A DNA stretch of 64,000 bases from Chloroflexota bacterium (GTDB lineage Bacteria; Chloroflexota; Limnocylindria; Limnocylindrales; CSP1-4). Below are positions 24,970 to 32,877 of this stretch, piece by piece; the first letter of the stretch is position 1, and each line of letters begins with the position of its first letter. Where the stretch lies: positions 1-64,000 of the forward strand of contig JAFMJV010000005.1 of the NCBI GenBank assembly GCA_017853275.1, in the 5' to 3' direction. Position numbers and translations under genes: made by a program. The notes under the pieces were generated by a model that was not told where the DNA came from, searched no databases, and was given only the letters and a program-made list of their open reading frames with translations.

Positions 24970-26252
24970 CGACCGATCGCGGCGAGCTGCGTGCGGAAGA
25001 TCCCGATCGCCTCGGCGATCTCCGCGCTCGTCACGTCCAGCGGGGGGATCCAGCGGACGATGTTGTGGTGGGCGCCGCAGGTGAGGAGGAGGAGCCCGGC
25101 ATCGGCGCAGCGCTCGATGAGCGGATCGCCGATCGGGTCCGGCTCGCGGGTGGCGCGATCCTTCACCAGCTCGACCCCGATCATCAGGCCGGGGCCGCGG
25201 ACGTCCCCGATCCGCGGGTCCTCCGCGGCGAGCGCCTCGAGGCCGGCGCGCAGCTCCGCCCCGCGGGCCGCCGCGTTCGCGATCAGCTTCTCGTCCCGGA
25301 TCGTCTCCAGGACCGCGACGCCGGCCGCGCAGGCGACCGGGTTGCCGCCGTAGGTGGAGCCGTGCGAGCCGGTCCCCCAGCGCGCCTGGAGGTCACGCCG
25401 AGAGACGAGCGCCGCGAGGGGGAGGCCGTTCGCGATCGCCTTGGCCACGAGGACGACGTCCGGGACGATCCCGGCGTGCTCGAAGGCCCACATCTTCCCG
25501 GTCCGGCCGTAGCCCGCCTGGATCTCGTCCGCGACGAGGAGGATCCCGTGCCTGTCCGCAAGCTCGCGCAGGCCGCGCAGGAAGGCCGCCGGGGCGGGGA
25601 CGAAGCCGCCCTCGCCCTGGACCGGCTCGATGATGAAGGCGGCCACCGAGGAGGGGGCGAGCTGGCTCGCGAAGAGCCGCTCGAGGTGGTCGAGGCAGAC
25701 GCGGACGGCCCGCTCCTCATCTCCGCCGAAGTCGCGGTAGACGTTCGGGAAGGGCGCGATGTGGACGTCCGGCAGGAGCGGCCCGTGGCCGGTCCGGTAG
25801 TTGACGTTCGAGGTCGTGAGGGAGAGCGCCGCGTAGGTCCGCCCGTGGAAGCCACCGGAGAAGCCGATGATCGCGGGGCGGCCGGTCGCCTTGCGGGCGA
25901 GCTTCACGGCGCCCTCGATGACCTCCGCGCCGGAGTTCCCGAAGTAGACGGTATCCAGCCCCTCGGGCATCGTGGCCACGAGGGCGTCCGCGAGCCGGGT
26001 GACGGGGTCCAGGAAGCCGAGCCCGTTGCACATGTGCATGAGCGTGTCCACCTGCGCGTGGATCGCGGCGCTCACGCGCGGATGCCGATGGCCGAGGACG
26101 GTGACCGCGATCCCGCAGGCGAAGTCGAGGTACTCCTTCCCGTCCCCGTCCCAGAGGCGGTGCCCTTCCCCGCGCACCCAGGTCCGCTGGAAGTAGCGGC
26201 CGAGGACGGGCGAGAGGTGGGGCGCGGGCGAGGTGGGGGCGGGGGTCGTCAT
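24966..26252 (-). CDS. Class III PLP aminotransferase (GabT/ArgD-like)
   Basis: The 428-residue fold-type I enzyme has LWDGDGKEYLDFACGIAVTVLGHRHP, the PLP-phosphate loop NSGAEVIEGAVKLARKATGR, FSGGFHGRTYAALSLT, the cofactor Asp in VADEIQAGYGRTG and the Schiff-base Lys in VLVAKAIANGLPLAALVS. It matches 4-aminobutyrate and acetylornithine aminotransferases about equally well. It lies 2 kb from argC-argJ-argB, and no other argD candidate is in the window, so acetylornithine aminotransferase is a real option. AAGGA precedes ATG 26252. The ACT-DUF5612 gene is 49 bp upstream on the same strand. Confidence 0.85.
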   Translation of the reverse strand: MTTPAPTSPAPHLSPVLGRYFQRTWVRGEGHRLWDGDGKEYLDFACGIAVTVLGHRHPRVSAAIHAQVDTLMHMCNGLGFLDPVTRLADALVATMPEGLDTVYFGNSGAEVIEGAVKLARKATGRPAIIGFSGGFHGRTYAALSLTTSNVNYRTGHGPLLPDVHIAPFPNVYRDFGGDEERAVRVCLDHLERLFASQLAPSSVAAFIIEPVQGEGGFVPAPAAFLRGLRELADRHGILLVADEIQAGYGRTGKMWAFEHAGIVPDVVLVAKAIANGLPLAALVSRRDLQARWGTGSHGSTYGGNPVACAAGVAVLETIRDEKLIANAAARGAELRAGLEALAAEDPRIGDVRGPGLMIGVELVKDRATREPDPIGDPLIERCADAGLLLLTCGAHHNIVRWIPPLDVTSAEIAEAIGIFRTQLAAIGR

Positions 26253-26301
26253 CGGGTCCTTCCCTGGGCTGCGGCGGGGGTGGTTCGGGTGGGGGCCGGG
26301 G

Positions 26302-27048
26302 TCAGAGACGCCGGCCGCGTGCGCGTTCGATCGAGAAGCGTGCCGTATCCGCGATCGCCATGACGGCCATCGTCCCGGCCTGGACGGGATCCGAGACGAC
26401 GAGGTCCGCGACCTCGACGACGCTCCCGACCATGTTCAGGGAGACGACCGGGAGGCCGGTCTCCTGGAGCTCGCGGACGGCCTCCGTGATCTCGCCGCCC
26501 ATGATGCTCCCCGCGAGGACGAGGATGTGGGCGCGCGGGAGGTCCGCCACGGCGCGCACGGCACGCGCGATGTTCTCCTCGCCCACGAGGGCGATCGTAT
26601 CCACGGAGATGCGCTCGCCGCGCAGGTTGTGGCGGTCCGCCTCCGTCACCGCGCCGAGCGTGACCTGGGAGACCTGGGCGCCGCCGCCGATGACGATGAC
26701 GCGCTTGCCGAAGATCTGGCCGAGGGTGGGGCGGGCCTCCGCGGAGGCGACCCCGGGGACGCCCTGGGCGATCCCGGCCGCCTCCACCGGGTCGAGGTCG
26801 TGGAGCTCGATGTCGAAGACGCGCGTGACCCCGGGCTCGCCCTTGGTGGCCGGGAAGGAGTTGATCGTCACGACCTCCGCGCCGGCGCTGCGCAGCCGGA
26901 CGAGGATCTCCACGAGGTCCGCCTCCGGGCGCGCGCGGACGCTGACGGCGGAGAGAAGCCGTCCGGGCTCGGGGATGGCGAGGTCGGGGTGCGCGTGCGC
27001 GGCATCCGCCCCGCCGGCGCCGCCGCTCGCGGCCGTCTCGTTGGACAT
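26302..27048 (-). CDS. ACT-domain protein with DUF5612-like C-terminus
   Basis: The 248-residue protein starts with a disordered 25-residue tail, then an ACT-like betaalphabeta domain ([54 protein letters not shown]). The second half is strikingly conserved in appearance: [78 protein letters not shown], then [34 protein letters not shown]. From memory this is the ACT-DUF5612 family known mainly from methanogenic archaea. No enzyme activity is known. ACT domains usually sense amino acids, and an aminotransferase follows it while argC is divergent. Confidence 0.7.
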   Translation of the reverse strand: MSNETAASGGAGGADAAHAHPDLAIPEPGRLLSAVSVRARPEADLVEILVRLRSAGAEVVTINSFPATKGEPGVTRVFDIELHDLDPVEAAGIAQGVPGVASAEARPTLGQIFGKRVIVIGGGAQVSQVTLGAVTEADRHNLRGERISVDTIALVGEENIARAVRAVADLPRAHILVLAGSIMGGEITEAVRELQETGLPVVSLNMVGSVVEVADLVVSDPVQAGTMAVMAIADTARFSIERARGRRL

Positions 27049-27057
27049 CGTCGCCTC

Positions 27058-27063
27058 ACTATC
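27058..27063 (-). promoter_or_regulatory. Candidate -10 (GATAGT) for the ACT-DUF5612 gene
   Basis: GATAGT is 9 nt before ATG 27048, with GAGG in the gap. It shares a 71-bp divergent region with argC. Confidence 0.35.
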
Positions 27064-27104
27064 GCACACCCTCCGGACGAGGGGCCGCCTGCGCCTCCCG
27101 GCGC

Positions 27105-27110
27105 TATCAT
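27105..27110 (+). promoter_or_regulatory. Candidate -10 (TATCAT) for argCJB
   Basis: TATCAT is 9 nt before the argC ATG, predicting a leader of only 2-3 nt. No ArgR-type TGCA half-sites were seen here. Confidence 0.45.
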
Positions 27111-27119
27111 CCGCGTGCC

Positions 27120-28193
27120 ATGCAGCCACGCTCCGCCACCCCTGCCGGCGACCGGATCCGGGTCGCGATCATCGGCGCCACCGGCTATGTCGGCGGCGAG
27201 CTCGTCCGTCTCCTGGACCGCCACCCGGACGTCGTGGTCACCGGCCTCTGGGCGCGTGACCGCGAGGCCGAGCCGGTCGGACGCGCGCATCCCCACCTCT
27301 CCACCACGGGTCACCTCGTCCACGGGACGCTCCCGGAGGCGGATGCCGTCTTCCTCGCCCTGCCCCACACCGCCTCCGCCGCGCTCGTCCCGGAGCTCGT
27401 GGCGGCGGGCCGGACGGTGATCGACCTCGGGTCGGACTTCCGGCTCAAGGACCCGGAGGACTACCCGCGCTGGTACCGGATGACCCACCCGCACCCGGAG
27501 CTCCTCGCCCAGGCGGTCTACGGGCTCCCGGAGCTCCACCGTGCCGAGCTCGCCGCCCTGCGCGGCGCCGCCACCCGGATCGTGGCCGCCCCCGGCTGCT
27601 ATCCCACGGCCACGATCCTCGCCCTTGCGCCGCTCGCTCGCGCGGGTCTCATCGCCGACCTCGTGGTGGACGCCAAGAGCGGCGTCTCCGGTGCGGGGAA
27701 GGAGCCCAAGCCGGAGCTCACCTTCAGCGAGGTGAACGAGAGCGTGAAGGCGTACGGCGTGGGCGGCCACCGCCACGTGGCGGAGATGGAGCAGGAGCTC
27801 GGGCTCCTCTCCCCCGCGGGGACGAACCCGGGGGTCCGGGGGATCGACTTCCTCCCCCACCTCATCCCGATGACGCGCGGGATCCTCTCGGCCTGCCACG
27901 TCCGCCCCACCCGCCCGGTCTCGGCGGACGAGCTCGCGGCGCTCTACCGCGACGCCTACGCGGAGGAGGCCTTCGTCCACGTGGTGGACGCGCCGCCCAC
28001 GACCGGCAACGTGATGGGCAGCAACCATGTCCGGATCCACGCGAGCGTGGACGAGCGGACCGGCCGGATCCTCGCGATCGGCGTCATCGACAACCTCGTG
28101 AAGGGAGCCGCGGGCCAGGGCGTCCAGGCCTTCAACGTGGTCCATGGTCTCCCCGAGACCGCGGGCCTCGAGCAGCTCCCGCTCGCCCCCTGA
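27120..28193 (+). CDS. argC: N-acetyl-gamma-glutamyl-phosphate reductase
   Basis: The 357-residue enzyme makes N-acetylglutamate semialdehyde from the acyl phosphate with NADPH, step 3 of arginine synthesis. The Rossmann motif is [16 protein letters not shown] and the catalytic Cys is in [14 protein letters not shown]. The His-containing segment [16 protein letters not shown] and the [10 protein letters not shown] motif are also conserved. It begins the plus-strand set argC-argJ-argB, with argJ 29 bp downstream. A near-leaderless promoter precedes it. Confidence 0.96.
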   Translation: MQPRSATPAGDRIRVAIIGATGYVGGELVRLLDRHPDVVVTGLWARDREAEPVGRAHPHLSTTGHLVHGTLPEADAVFLALPHTASAALVPELVAAGRTVIDLGSDFRLKDPEDYPRWYRMTHPHPELLAQAVYGLPELHRAELAALRGAATRIVAAPGCYPTATILALAPLARAGLIADLVVDAKSGVSGAGKEPKPELTFSEVNESVKAYGVGGHRHVAEMEQELGLLSPAGTNPGVRGIDFLPHLIPMTRGILSACHVRPTRPVSADELAALYRDAYAEEAFVHVVDAPPTTGNVMGSNHVRIHASVDERTGRILAIGVIDNLVKGAAGQGVQAFNVVHGLPETAGLEQLPLAP

Positions 28194-28222
28194 CCCCACC
28201 CCACCCCGCAGGAGCGCCCCGG

Positions 28223-29605
28223 ATGCCCGACACCGGAACCGGCCGGCCGGCCTCGATCGCCGGCCCCCTCCCCTCCGCCCTCCCCGCCACCGAGCCGCTG
28301 GCGGCGCTCCCGCTCGGCTTCCGGGCCGGCGCGGCGACCGCGGGGATCAAGGCCTCCGGCAAGCCGGACCTCTCCGTCGTCGCCGCGGCGCACGGACCGG
28401 TCCCGGCCGCGGCCACCTTCACGACGAACCGCTTCGCGTCCGCCCCGGTCCTCCTCAGCCGGGCCCATCTCGCCGAGACGGAGCCGGACGGCGGGGGCGG
28501 CTACGGGATGGTCGCGGGCCTCCTCTCCACGAGCGGCTGCGCGAACGCCGCCACGGGCGATGCCGGCCTGGAGGACCAGCGCCGGCTGGCGGAGGCGCTC
28601 GCCGTCTCCCTCGGGACCGCGCCCGAGCGGACGCTCGCCGTCTCCACCGGCCTGATCGGGACGCGGCTCCCCGTGGAGAAGGTCGCGCCCGCGATCGCCC
28701 GCCTCGTGGCGGACGGCCTGCGTGCCGAGGACGCCGCCTTCGGGGACGTGGCGGAGGCGCTCCGGACCACCGACTCCCACCCCAAGTGGGCGACGGTCCG
28801 GCTCACCCTGCCGGGCCCGGACGGGCGGGCGGTCCCGATCGTCGTCTCCGGGGTCGCGAAGGGCGTGGGGATGATCCACCCGCGGATGGCGACGATGCTC
28901 GCCTACGTGCTGACGGACGCCACGATCGCGGCCGACGCGCTCCACCGGATGCTCCGGCCGATCGTGGCCCGGACCTGGGACCAGCTCTCCGTGGATGGCG
29001 ACACGAGCACCAGCGATACCGTCTTCCTCCTCGCCTCCGGCGCCGCGGGGAGCGCGCCGGTCGCGGAGGGGACCGCCGCCTGGGCGGCCCTCTCCGGGGC
29101 GGTCGAGGCGGTCGCCCGGACGCTCGCCCGGCTCCAGGCCGCGGATGGCGAAGGGGCGCACAGCCTGATCACCTGCCAGGTGAGTGGCGCGGTGGATGAC
29201 GTGGAGGCGCGCGCGCTCGCCCGCGCGGTCGTGGTGAGCCCGCTCCTCAAGGCTGCGGTCCACGGCCGGGACCCGAACTGGGGCCGGGTCGCGGGCGCGC
29301 TCGGGAACGCCCAGGTCGCGGATGCCGCGGTCCTCGAGGCGGCCGGCCTCTCCGCCACGGAAGCCGCGCTCCGCGCCGGCCGGCGGGTCGATCTCGACCA
29401 GGCGAGCGTGCGCATCGCGATCGCAGGGACCGAGGTCTTCGCGGGGACCCCCCTCCCCTTCGACAAGGGCGCGGTGAGCGCGGCGATGGCCGCGGACGAG
29501 GTCCTCATCCGGGTCGCGGTCGGGGACGGCCCCGGCAGCGGCGAGGCGTTCGGCTGCGACCTGTCGGAGGAGTACGTGATCGAGAACAGCGAGTACTCGA
29601 CATGA
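28223..29605 (+). CDS. argJ: Bifunctional ornithine acetyltransferase / N-acetylglutamate synthase
   Basis: ArgJ moves the acetyl group from acetylornithine to glutamate, recycling it and making ArgA/ArgE unnecessary. The self-cleavage site is visible in KGVGMIHPRMATMLAYVLTDA, where cleavage before Thr frees the nucleophile. SGAxxxxV-type and HGRDPNWGRVAGALG motifs are present and the protein ends EYVIENSEYST, a typical ArgJ terminus. At 460 residues it is longer than usual because of an N-terminal Pro/Ala-rich extension of about 30 residues and internal insertions. AGGAG precedes ATG 28223. Its TGA overlaps the argB ATG. Confidence 0.95.
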   Translation: MPDTGTGRPASIAGPLPSALPATEPLAALPLGFRAGAATAGIKASGKPDLSVVAAAHGPVPAAATFTTNRFASAPVLLSRAHLAETEPDGGGGYGMVAGLLSTSGCANAATGDAGLEDQRRLAEALAVSLGTAPERTLAVSTGLIGTRLPVEKVAPAIARLVADGLRAEDAAFGDVAEALRTTDSHPKWATVRLTLPGPDGRAVPIVVSGVAKGVGMIHPRMATMLAYVLTDATIAADALHRMLRPIVARTWDQLSVDGDTSTSDTVFLLASGAAGSAPVAEGTAAWAALSGAVEAVARTLARLQAADGEGAHSLITCQVSGAVDDVEARALARAVVVSPLLKAAVHGRDPNWGRVAGALGNAQVADAAVLEAAGLSATEAALRAGRRVDLDQASVRIAIAGTEVFAGTPLPFDKGAVSAAMAADEVLIRVAVGDGPGSGEAFGCDLSEEYVIENSEYST

Positions 29606-30378
29606 GCGCACGGAGCGGTGCCCCGGTCGTCGTCAAGCTCGGCGGGACGACCCTCGCGGAGCAGCGGGGTGTCCTGGACGAGGTCGCCCGCCACGCGGAG
29701 CGGGAGCGGATCGTCCTCGTCCACGGCGGCGGCAAGCGCCTCACGGAGTGGCTCGCCCGGATGGGCGTGGAGAGCCGCTTCGAGGGTGGCCTCCGGGTGA
29801 CGGATGACGCCGCCCTGGAGGTGGCGCTCGCCGTCCTGCGCGGGGTGATCAACGCGGAGCTCGTGAGCGTCCTGCGCGATGCCGGGGCGGATGCCGTGGG
29901 GCTCTCCGGCGTGGACGGCGGCCTCCTCATCTCGGAGCGGATCCCCACGCTCGGGCGGGTCGCCACGGTGACCGGGGCGCGCGGCACCCTCCTCGCCACC
30001 CTCCTGGACGCCGGCGTCCTCCCGGTCATCGCACCGCTCGCGCGGGATGCCGAGGGCGTGATCTGCAACGTGAACGCAGACGATGCCGCCGCGGGCCTCG
30101 CGGGCGCCCTCGGGGCGCGCCTCATCCTCCTCACGGACACGGACGGTGTCCGGGGCGCGGACGGGAAGCGGATCGCCTCGCTCACGGACCGCGAGATCGG
30201 CGGGCTGATCGACACCGGCGTGATCTCCGGCGGGATGATCCCCAAGGTCCGCTGCGCGCTCCGGGCGCTGGCGTGGGGCTCCCCGGAGGTCGTCATCGCG
30301 GACGGCGCCGCGGACCGGGCGCTCGAGCGGGCGCTCGGGGACCCCGGGTTCGGGACCCGGACGCACGCGGCGGGCTGA
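29602..30378 (+). CDS. argB: Acetylglutamate kinase
   Basis: The 258-residue amino-acid-kinase fold protein phosphorylates N-acetylglutamate with ATP. The N-terminal VVVKLGGTTLAE holds the ATP-phosphate Lys. VLVHGGGKRLTEWL is the substrate glycine loop, and CNVNADDAAAGLAGAL plus LLTDTDGV form the nucleotide site. The N-terminal helix that builds the arginine-inhibited hexamer is absent, so this version is probably not feedback-inhibited by that mechanism. The start overlaps argJ by 4 bp (ATGA). It converges on argF with 15 bp between stops. Confidence 0.95.
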   Translation: MSARSGAPVVVKLGGTTLAEQRGVLDEVARHAERERIVLVHGGGKRLTEWLARMGVESRFEGGLRVTDDAALEVALAVLRGVINAELVSVLRDAGADAVGLSGVDGGLLISERIPTLGRVATVTGARGTLLATLLDAGVLPVIAPLARDAEGVICNVNADDAAAGLAGALGARLILLTDTDGVRGADGKRIASLTDREIGGLIDTGVISGGMIPKVRCALRALAWGSPEVVIADGAADRALERALGDPGFGTRTHAAG

Positions 30379-30393
30379 GCCGCCGCGACGGGA

Positions 30394-31347
30394 TCAGCCT
30401 GCGCGGGGCCCGGCGATGAGGCGCTCGAGGAGCGCCATCTGGACCCACAGCCGGTCCTCGGCCTGGTCGAAGATCACGCTCCGCGGGCCGTCCAGGACGG
30501 CATCCTCCGCCTCCTCGCCCCGGTGCGCCGGAAGGCAGTGGAGGAAGAGGGCGCCCGGGCTCGTGGCGAGCATCGCCTCCGTCACCCGGTAGGGCGCGAA
30601 GATCACCCGGCGCGCCTCCGCCTCGTCCTCCTGGCCCATGCTCGCCCACGCATCCGTGTAGACCGCGTCCGCGCCACGTGCGGCGCCGGCGGGGTCGGTC
30701 TCGATCTCCACCTCGGACCCGCTCTGCGCAGCGAGCGCGCGGGCACGGGCGACGATCGCGGGGTCCGGCGCATAGCCGGCGGGTGAGACGACGCGGATGT
30801 GCATCCCCACCGATGCGCACGCGAGGAGGAGGGATGCGGCCACGTTGTTCCCGTCCCCCACGTAGACGAGCCGGCGGCCGGGGAGCGCGCCGAGATGCTC
30901 GCCGATGACCATGAGGTCCGCGAGCGCCTGGCAGGGATGCTCGGTATCGGAGAGGGCGTTCACCACGGGGATCGCGACCCGTGCCGCCAGCTCGTCCAGG
31001 AGCCCGTGGCGGAAGACCCGCGCCACGATCGCATCCGCGTAGCGCTCGATGACCCGCGCCACATCCGCCGCGGCCTCGCGCTTGCCGAGCCCCACCTCCG
31101 CGCCGGTGAGCGTGATCGCCTGGCCGCCGAGGCGGTGGATCCCGACCTCGAACGAGATCCGCGTCCGGAGGCTCGGCTTCTCGAAGAGGAGGACGACGCT
31201 CCGGCCCGCGAGGGGGCGCGCCTCCGGCCCCGTGACCCGGCCCGCCTTCAGCTCCGCGGCGCGCGCGATGACGGCACGGATCGCGGCCGGGTCGAGGTCC
31301 GTGACGCTGCGGAAGCCGGGGGCAGGGATCGGGGAGGCTGCGGTCAT
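30394..31347 (-). CDS. argF: Ornithine carbamoyltransferase
   Basis: The 317-residue enzyme makes citrulline from ornithine and carbamoyl phosphate. The carbamoyl-phosphate loop is FEKPSLRTRISFE, with HPCQALADL following; the ornithine side has the SMG loop as WASMGQE and the catalytic Cys in LFLHCLPAHRGEE. These distinguish it from aspartate and acetylornithine carbamoyltransferases. The ATG is 6 nt after CACACT, so the mRNA is probably leaderless. It is divergent from argG across a 248-bp region with possible ArgR sites. Confidence 0.95.
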   Translation of the reverse strand: MTAASPIPAPGFRSVTDLDPAAIRAVIARAAELKAGRVTGPEARPLAGRSVVLLFEKPSLRTRISFEVGIHRLGGQAITLTGAEVGLGKREAAADVARVIERYADAIVARVFRHGLLDELAARVAIPVVNALSDTEHPCQALADLMVIGEHLGALPGRRLVYVGDGNNVAASLLLACASVGMHIRVVSPAGYAPDPAIVARARALAAQSGSEVEIETDPAGAARGADAVYTDAWASMGQEDEAEARRVIFAPYRVTEAMLATSPGALFLHCLPAHRGEEAEDAVLDGPRSVIFDQAEDRLWVQMALLERLIAGPRAG

Positions 31348-31353
31348 CGCGGG

Positions 31354-31359
31354 AGTGTG
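31354..31359 (-). promoter_or_regulatory. -10 CACACT, leaderless promoter of argF
   Basis: CACACT on the minus strand is 6 nt before the argF ATG. The hexamer is weaker than the TAnnnT set, but its position matches them. Confidence 0.4.
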
Positions 31360-31366
31360 CCACGCC

Positions 31367-31396
31367 TTGACAGGCGCTGCACGCTTCTGCAATACT
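31367..31396 (+). promoter_or_regulatory. Sigma70-type promoter of argGH with TGCA boxes
   Basis: TTGACA (31367-31372), an 18-nt spacer and AATACT (31391-31396) form the best -35/-10 pair in the plus strand of this window. The spacer contains TGCACGCTTCTGCA (two TGCA half-sites), and TTAATGCAGG follows the start site. These resemble ArgR box halves and would place repressor on the promoter. Confidence 0.6.
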
Positions 31397-31457
31397 CTGC
31401 GACTAGAGCGCAAGTTAATGCAGGACTGTGAGCCGCGACCGCGCTCGAACGATCGCC

Positions 31458-31485
31458 GGGCGCCCGATCCCTGGGTCGGGCGCCC
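31458..31485 (+). other. Stem-loop in the argG 5' UTR
   Basis: Ten-base perfect arms GGGCGCCCGA / TCGGGCGCCC enclose an 8-nt loop, about 60 nt after the predicted start site and 110 nt before argG. No T-tract follows, so it is not an intrinsic terminator. It may stabilise or regulate the leader. Confidence 0.5.
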
Positions 31486-31595
31486 TCGCGCGTCACCCAC
31501 ACGGCGGGGACGGGCGGGGCCGCGCGTGGCACGATGCGCGGTGCCGCGGCGGATGCGCCGCCGACCCGAGCCCAGCGCCCAACGAGAGGTCCCAC

Positions 31596-32861
31596 GTGAA
31601 GAAGGTCATCCTCGCCTACTCGGGCGGGCTGGACACCTCGGTCGCCGTCGCCTGGCTGCGCGAGCAGCACGGGGTGGAGGTGATCACCCTCACGGTGGAT
31701 GTGGGCGGCGGCTCGATCGGTGACGGTGTGGCGGAGCGGGCGCTCGCTGCCGGTGCCTCGCGCGCCTACGTGGTGGACGGGCGGGAGCGCTTCGTCCGCG
31801 ACTTCGTCTTCCCCGCCCTCCAGGCGAACGCCCGCTACCAGGGCGTCTACCCGCTCGCCACCGCGCTCGCGCGGCCGCTCATCGCGCAGCTCCTCGTGGA
31901 GGTCGCGGACCGGGAGCGGGCGGAGGCGGTCGCCCACGGCTGCACGGGCAAGGGGAACGACCAGGTCCGCTTCGATGTCGCGGTCCAGGCCCTTGCGCCG
32001 CGGCTCGAGGTCATCGCACCGATGCGCGTCGGGATGGGGCTCTCGCGCGAGGAGTCGATCGCCTACGCCGCCGCGCGAGGGATCGCGGCGCCCCTCGAGA
32101 AGGCCTCGATGTACTCCGTGGACCACAACCTGTGGGGCCGCTCGATCGAGACCGGGATCCTCGAGGACCCGTGGCAGACCCCGCCCCCGGACGTCTACGC
32201 GTGGACCGTGGAGCCCGCCGCGGCACCCGCCATCCCGACCCAGCTGACGATCGGCTTCGAGGCAGGGATCCCCGTCTCGCTCGACGGCGAGGAGATCGGC
32301 CCGGTGGAGCTCGTGGAGCGCCTGAACGCGCTCGCCGGCCGGCACGGGATCGGCCGGATCGACCACGTGGAGGATCGCCTCATCGGCCTGAAGAGCCGGG
32401 AGATCTACGAGGCGCCCGCCGCGGTCGTCCTCCAGGCGGCCCACGAGGCCCTGGAATCGCTCACCCTCTCGCGGGAGCAGCTCCGCTTCAACCGGATCGT
32501 CTCGGACCAGGTGGCCCAGGCCACGTATGACGGCCTCTGGTTCAGCGCCCTCCAGCGCGACCTCCTCGAGTACGTCCGCTCCTCGCAGCGCGTCGTCACC
32601 GGCCAGGTCCGGCTCCGGCTCGATCACGGGAGCGCGATCGTCACCGGCCGCCGGAGCGACGAATCGCTCTACGACCGCGCCCTCGCCACCTACGACGCGG
32701 GCGACACCTTCGACCACGCCGCGGCGGTCGGCTTCATCCGCATCTTCGGCCTCCCGCTGCGCACGGAGGCGGCCCGTCACGGCTCCGCGTGGACCTGGAC
32801 GAAGCCGCTCCTCGGCGAGCTCCCGATGAGCGTCGCGGACCGCGCCGGGACCGGCTCCTGA
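31596..32861 (+). CDS. argG: Argininosuccinate synthase
   Basis: The 421-residue enzyme joins citrulline and aspartate using ATP. The N-type PP-loop is ILAYSGGLDTSVAV. Substrate segments GCTGKGNDQVRFDVA and YSVDHNLWGRSIETGILEDP match the long-form family. GTG 31596 is preferred because GAGAGGT lies 5 nt upstream and MKKVILAYSGG is the standard N-terminus. The track ORF opens 56 codons earlier (31428) with an Arg-rich segment in the same frame. It lies 16 bp before argH. Confidence 0.95.
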   Translation: MKKVILAYSGGLDTSVAVAWLREQHGVEVITLTVDVGGGSIGDGVAERALAAGASRAYVVDGRERFVRDFVFPALQANARYQGVYPLATALARPLIAQLLVEVADRERAEAVAHGCTGKGNDQVRFDVAVQALAPRLEVIAPMRVGMGLSREESIAYAAARGIAAPLEKASMYSVDHNLWGRSIETGILEDPWQTPPPDVYAWTVEPAAAPAIPTQLTIGFEAGIPVSLDGEEIGPVELVERLNALAGRHGIGRIDHVEDRLIGLKSREIYEAPAAVVLQAAHEALESLTLSREQLRFNRIVSDQVAQATYDGLWFSALQRDLLEYVRSSQRVVTGQVRLRLDHGSAIVTGRRSDESLYDRALATYDAGDTFDHAAAVGFIRIFGLPLRTEAARHGSAWTWTKPLLGELPMSVADRAGTGS

Positions 32862-32877
32862 GCCGCCGGGGGACGCG

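Noticed and set aside
31458-31485. Intrinsic terminator in the argG leader
   Set aside because: The stem is perfect but is followed by CTCGCGCG, with no T-tract.
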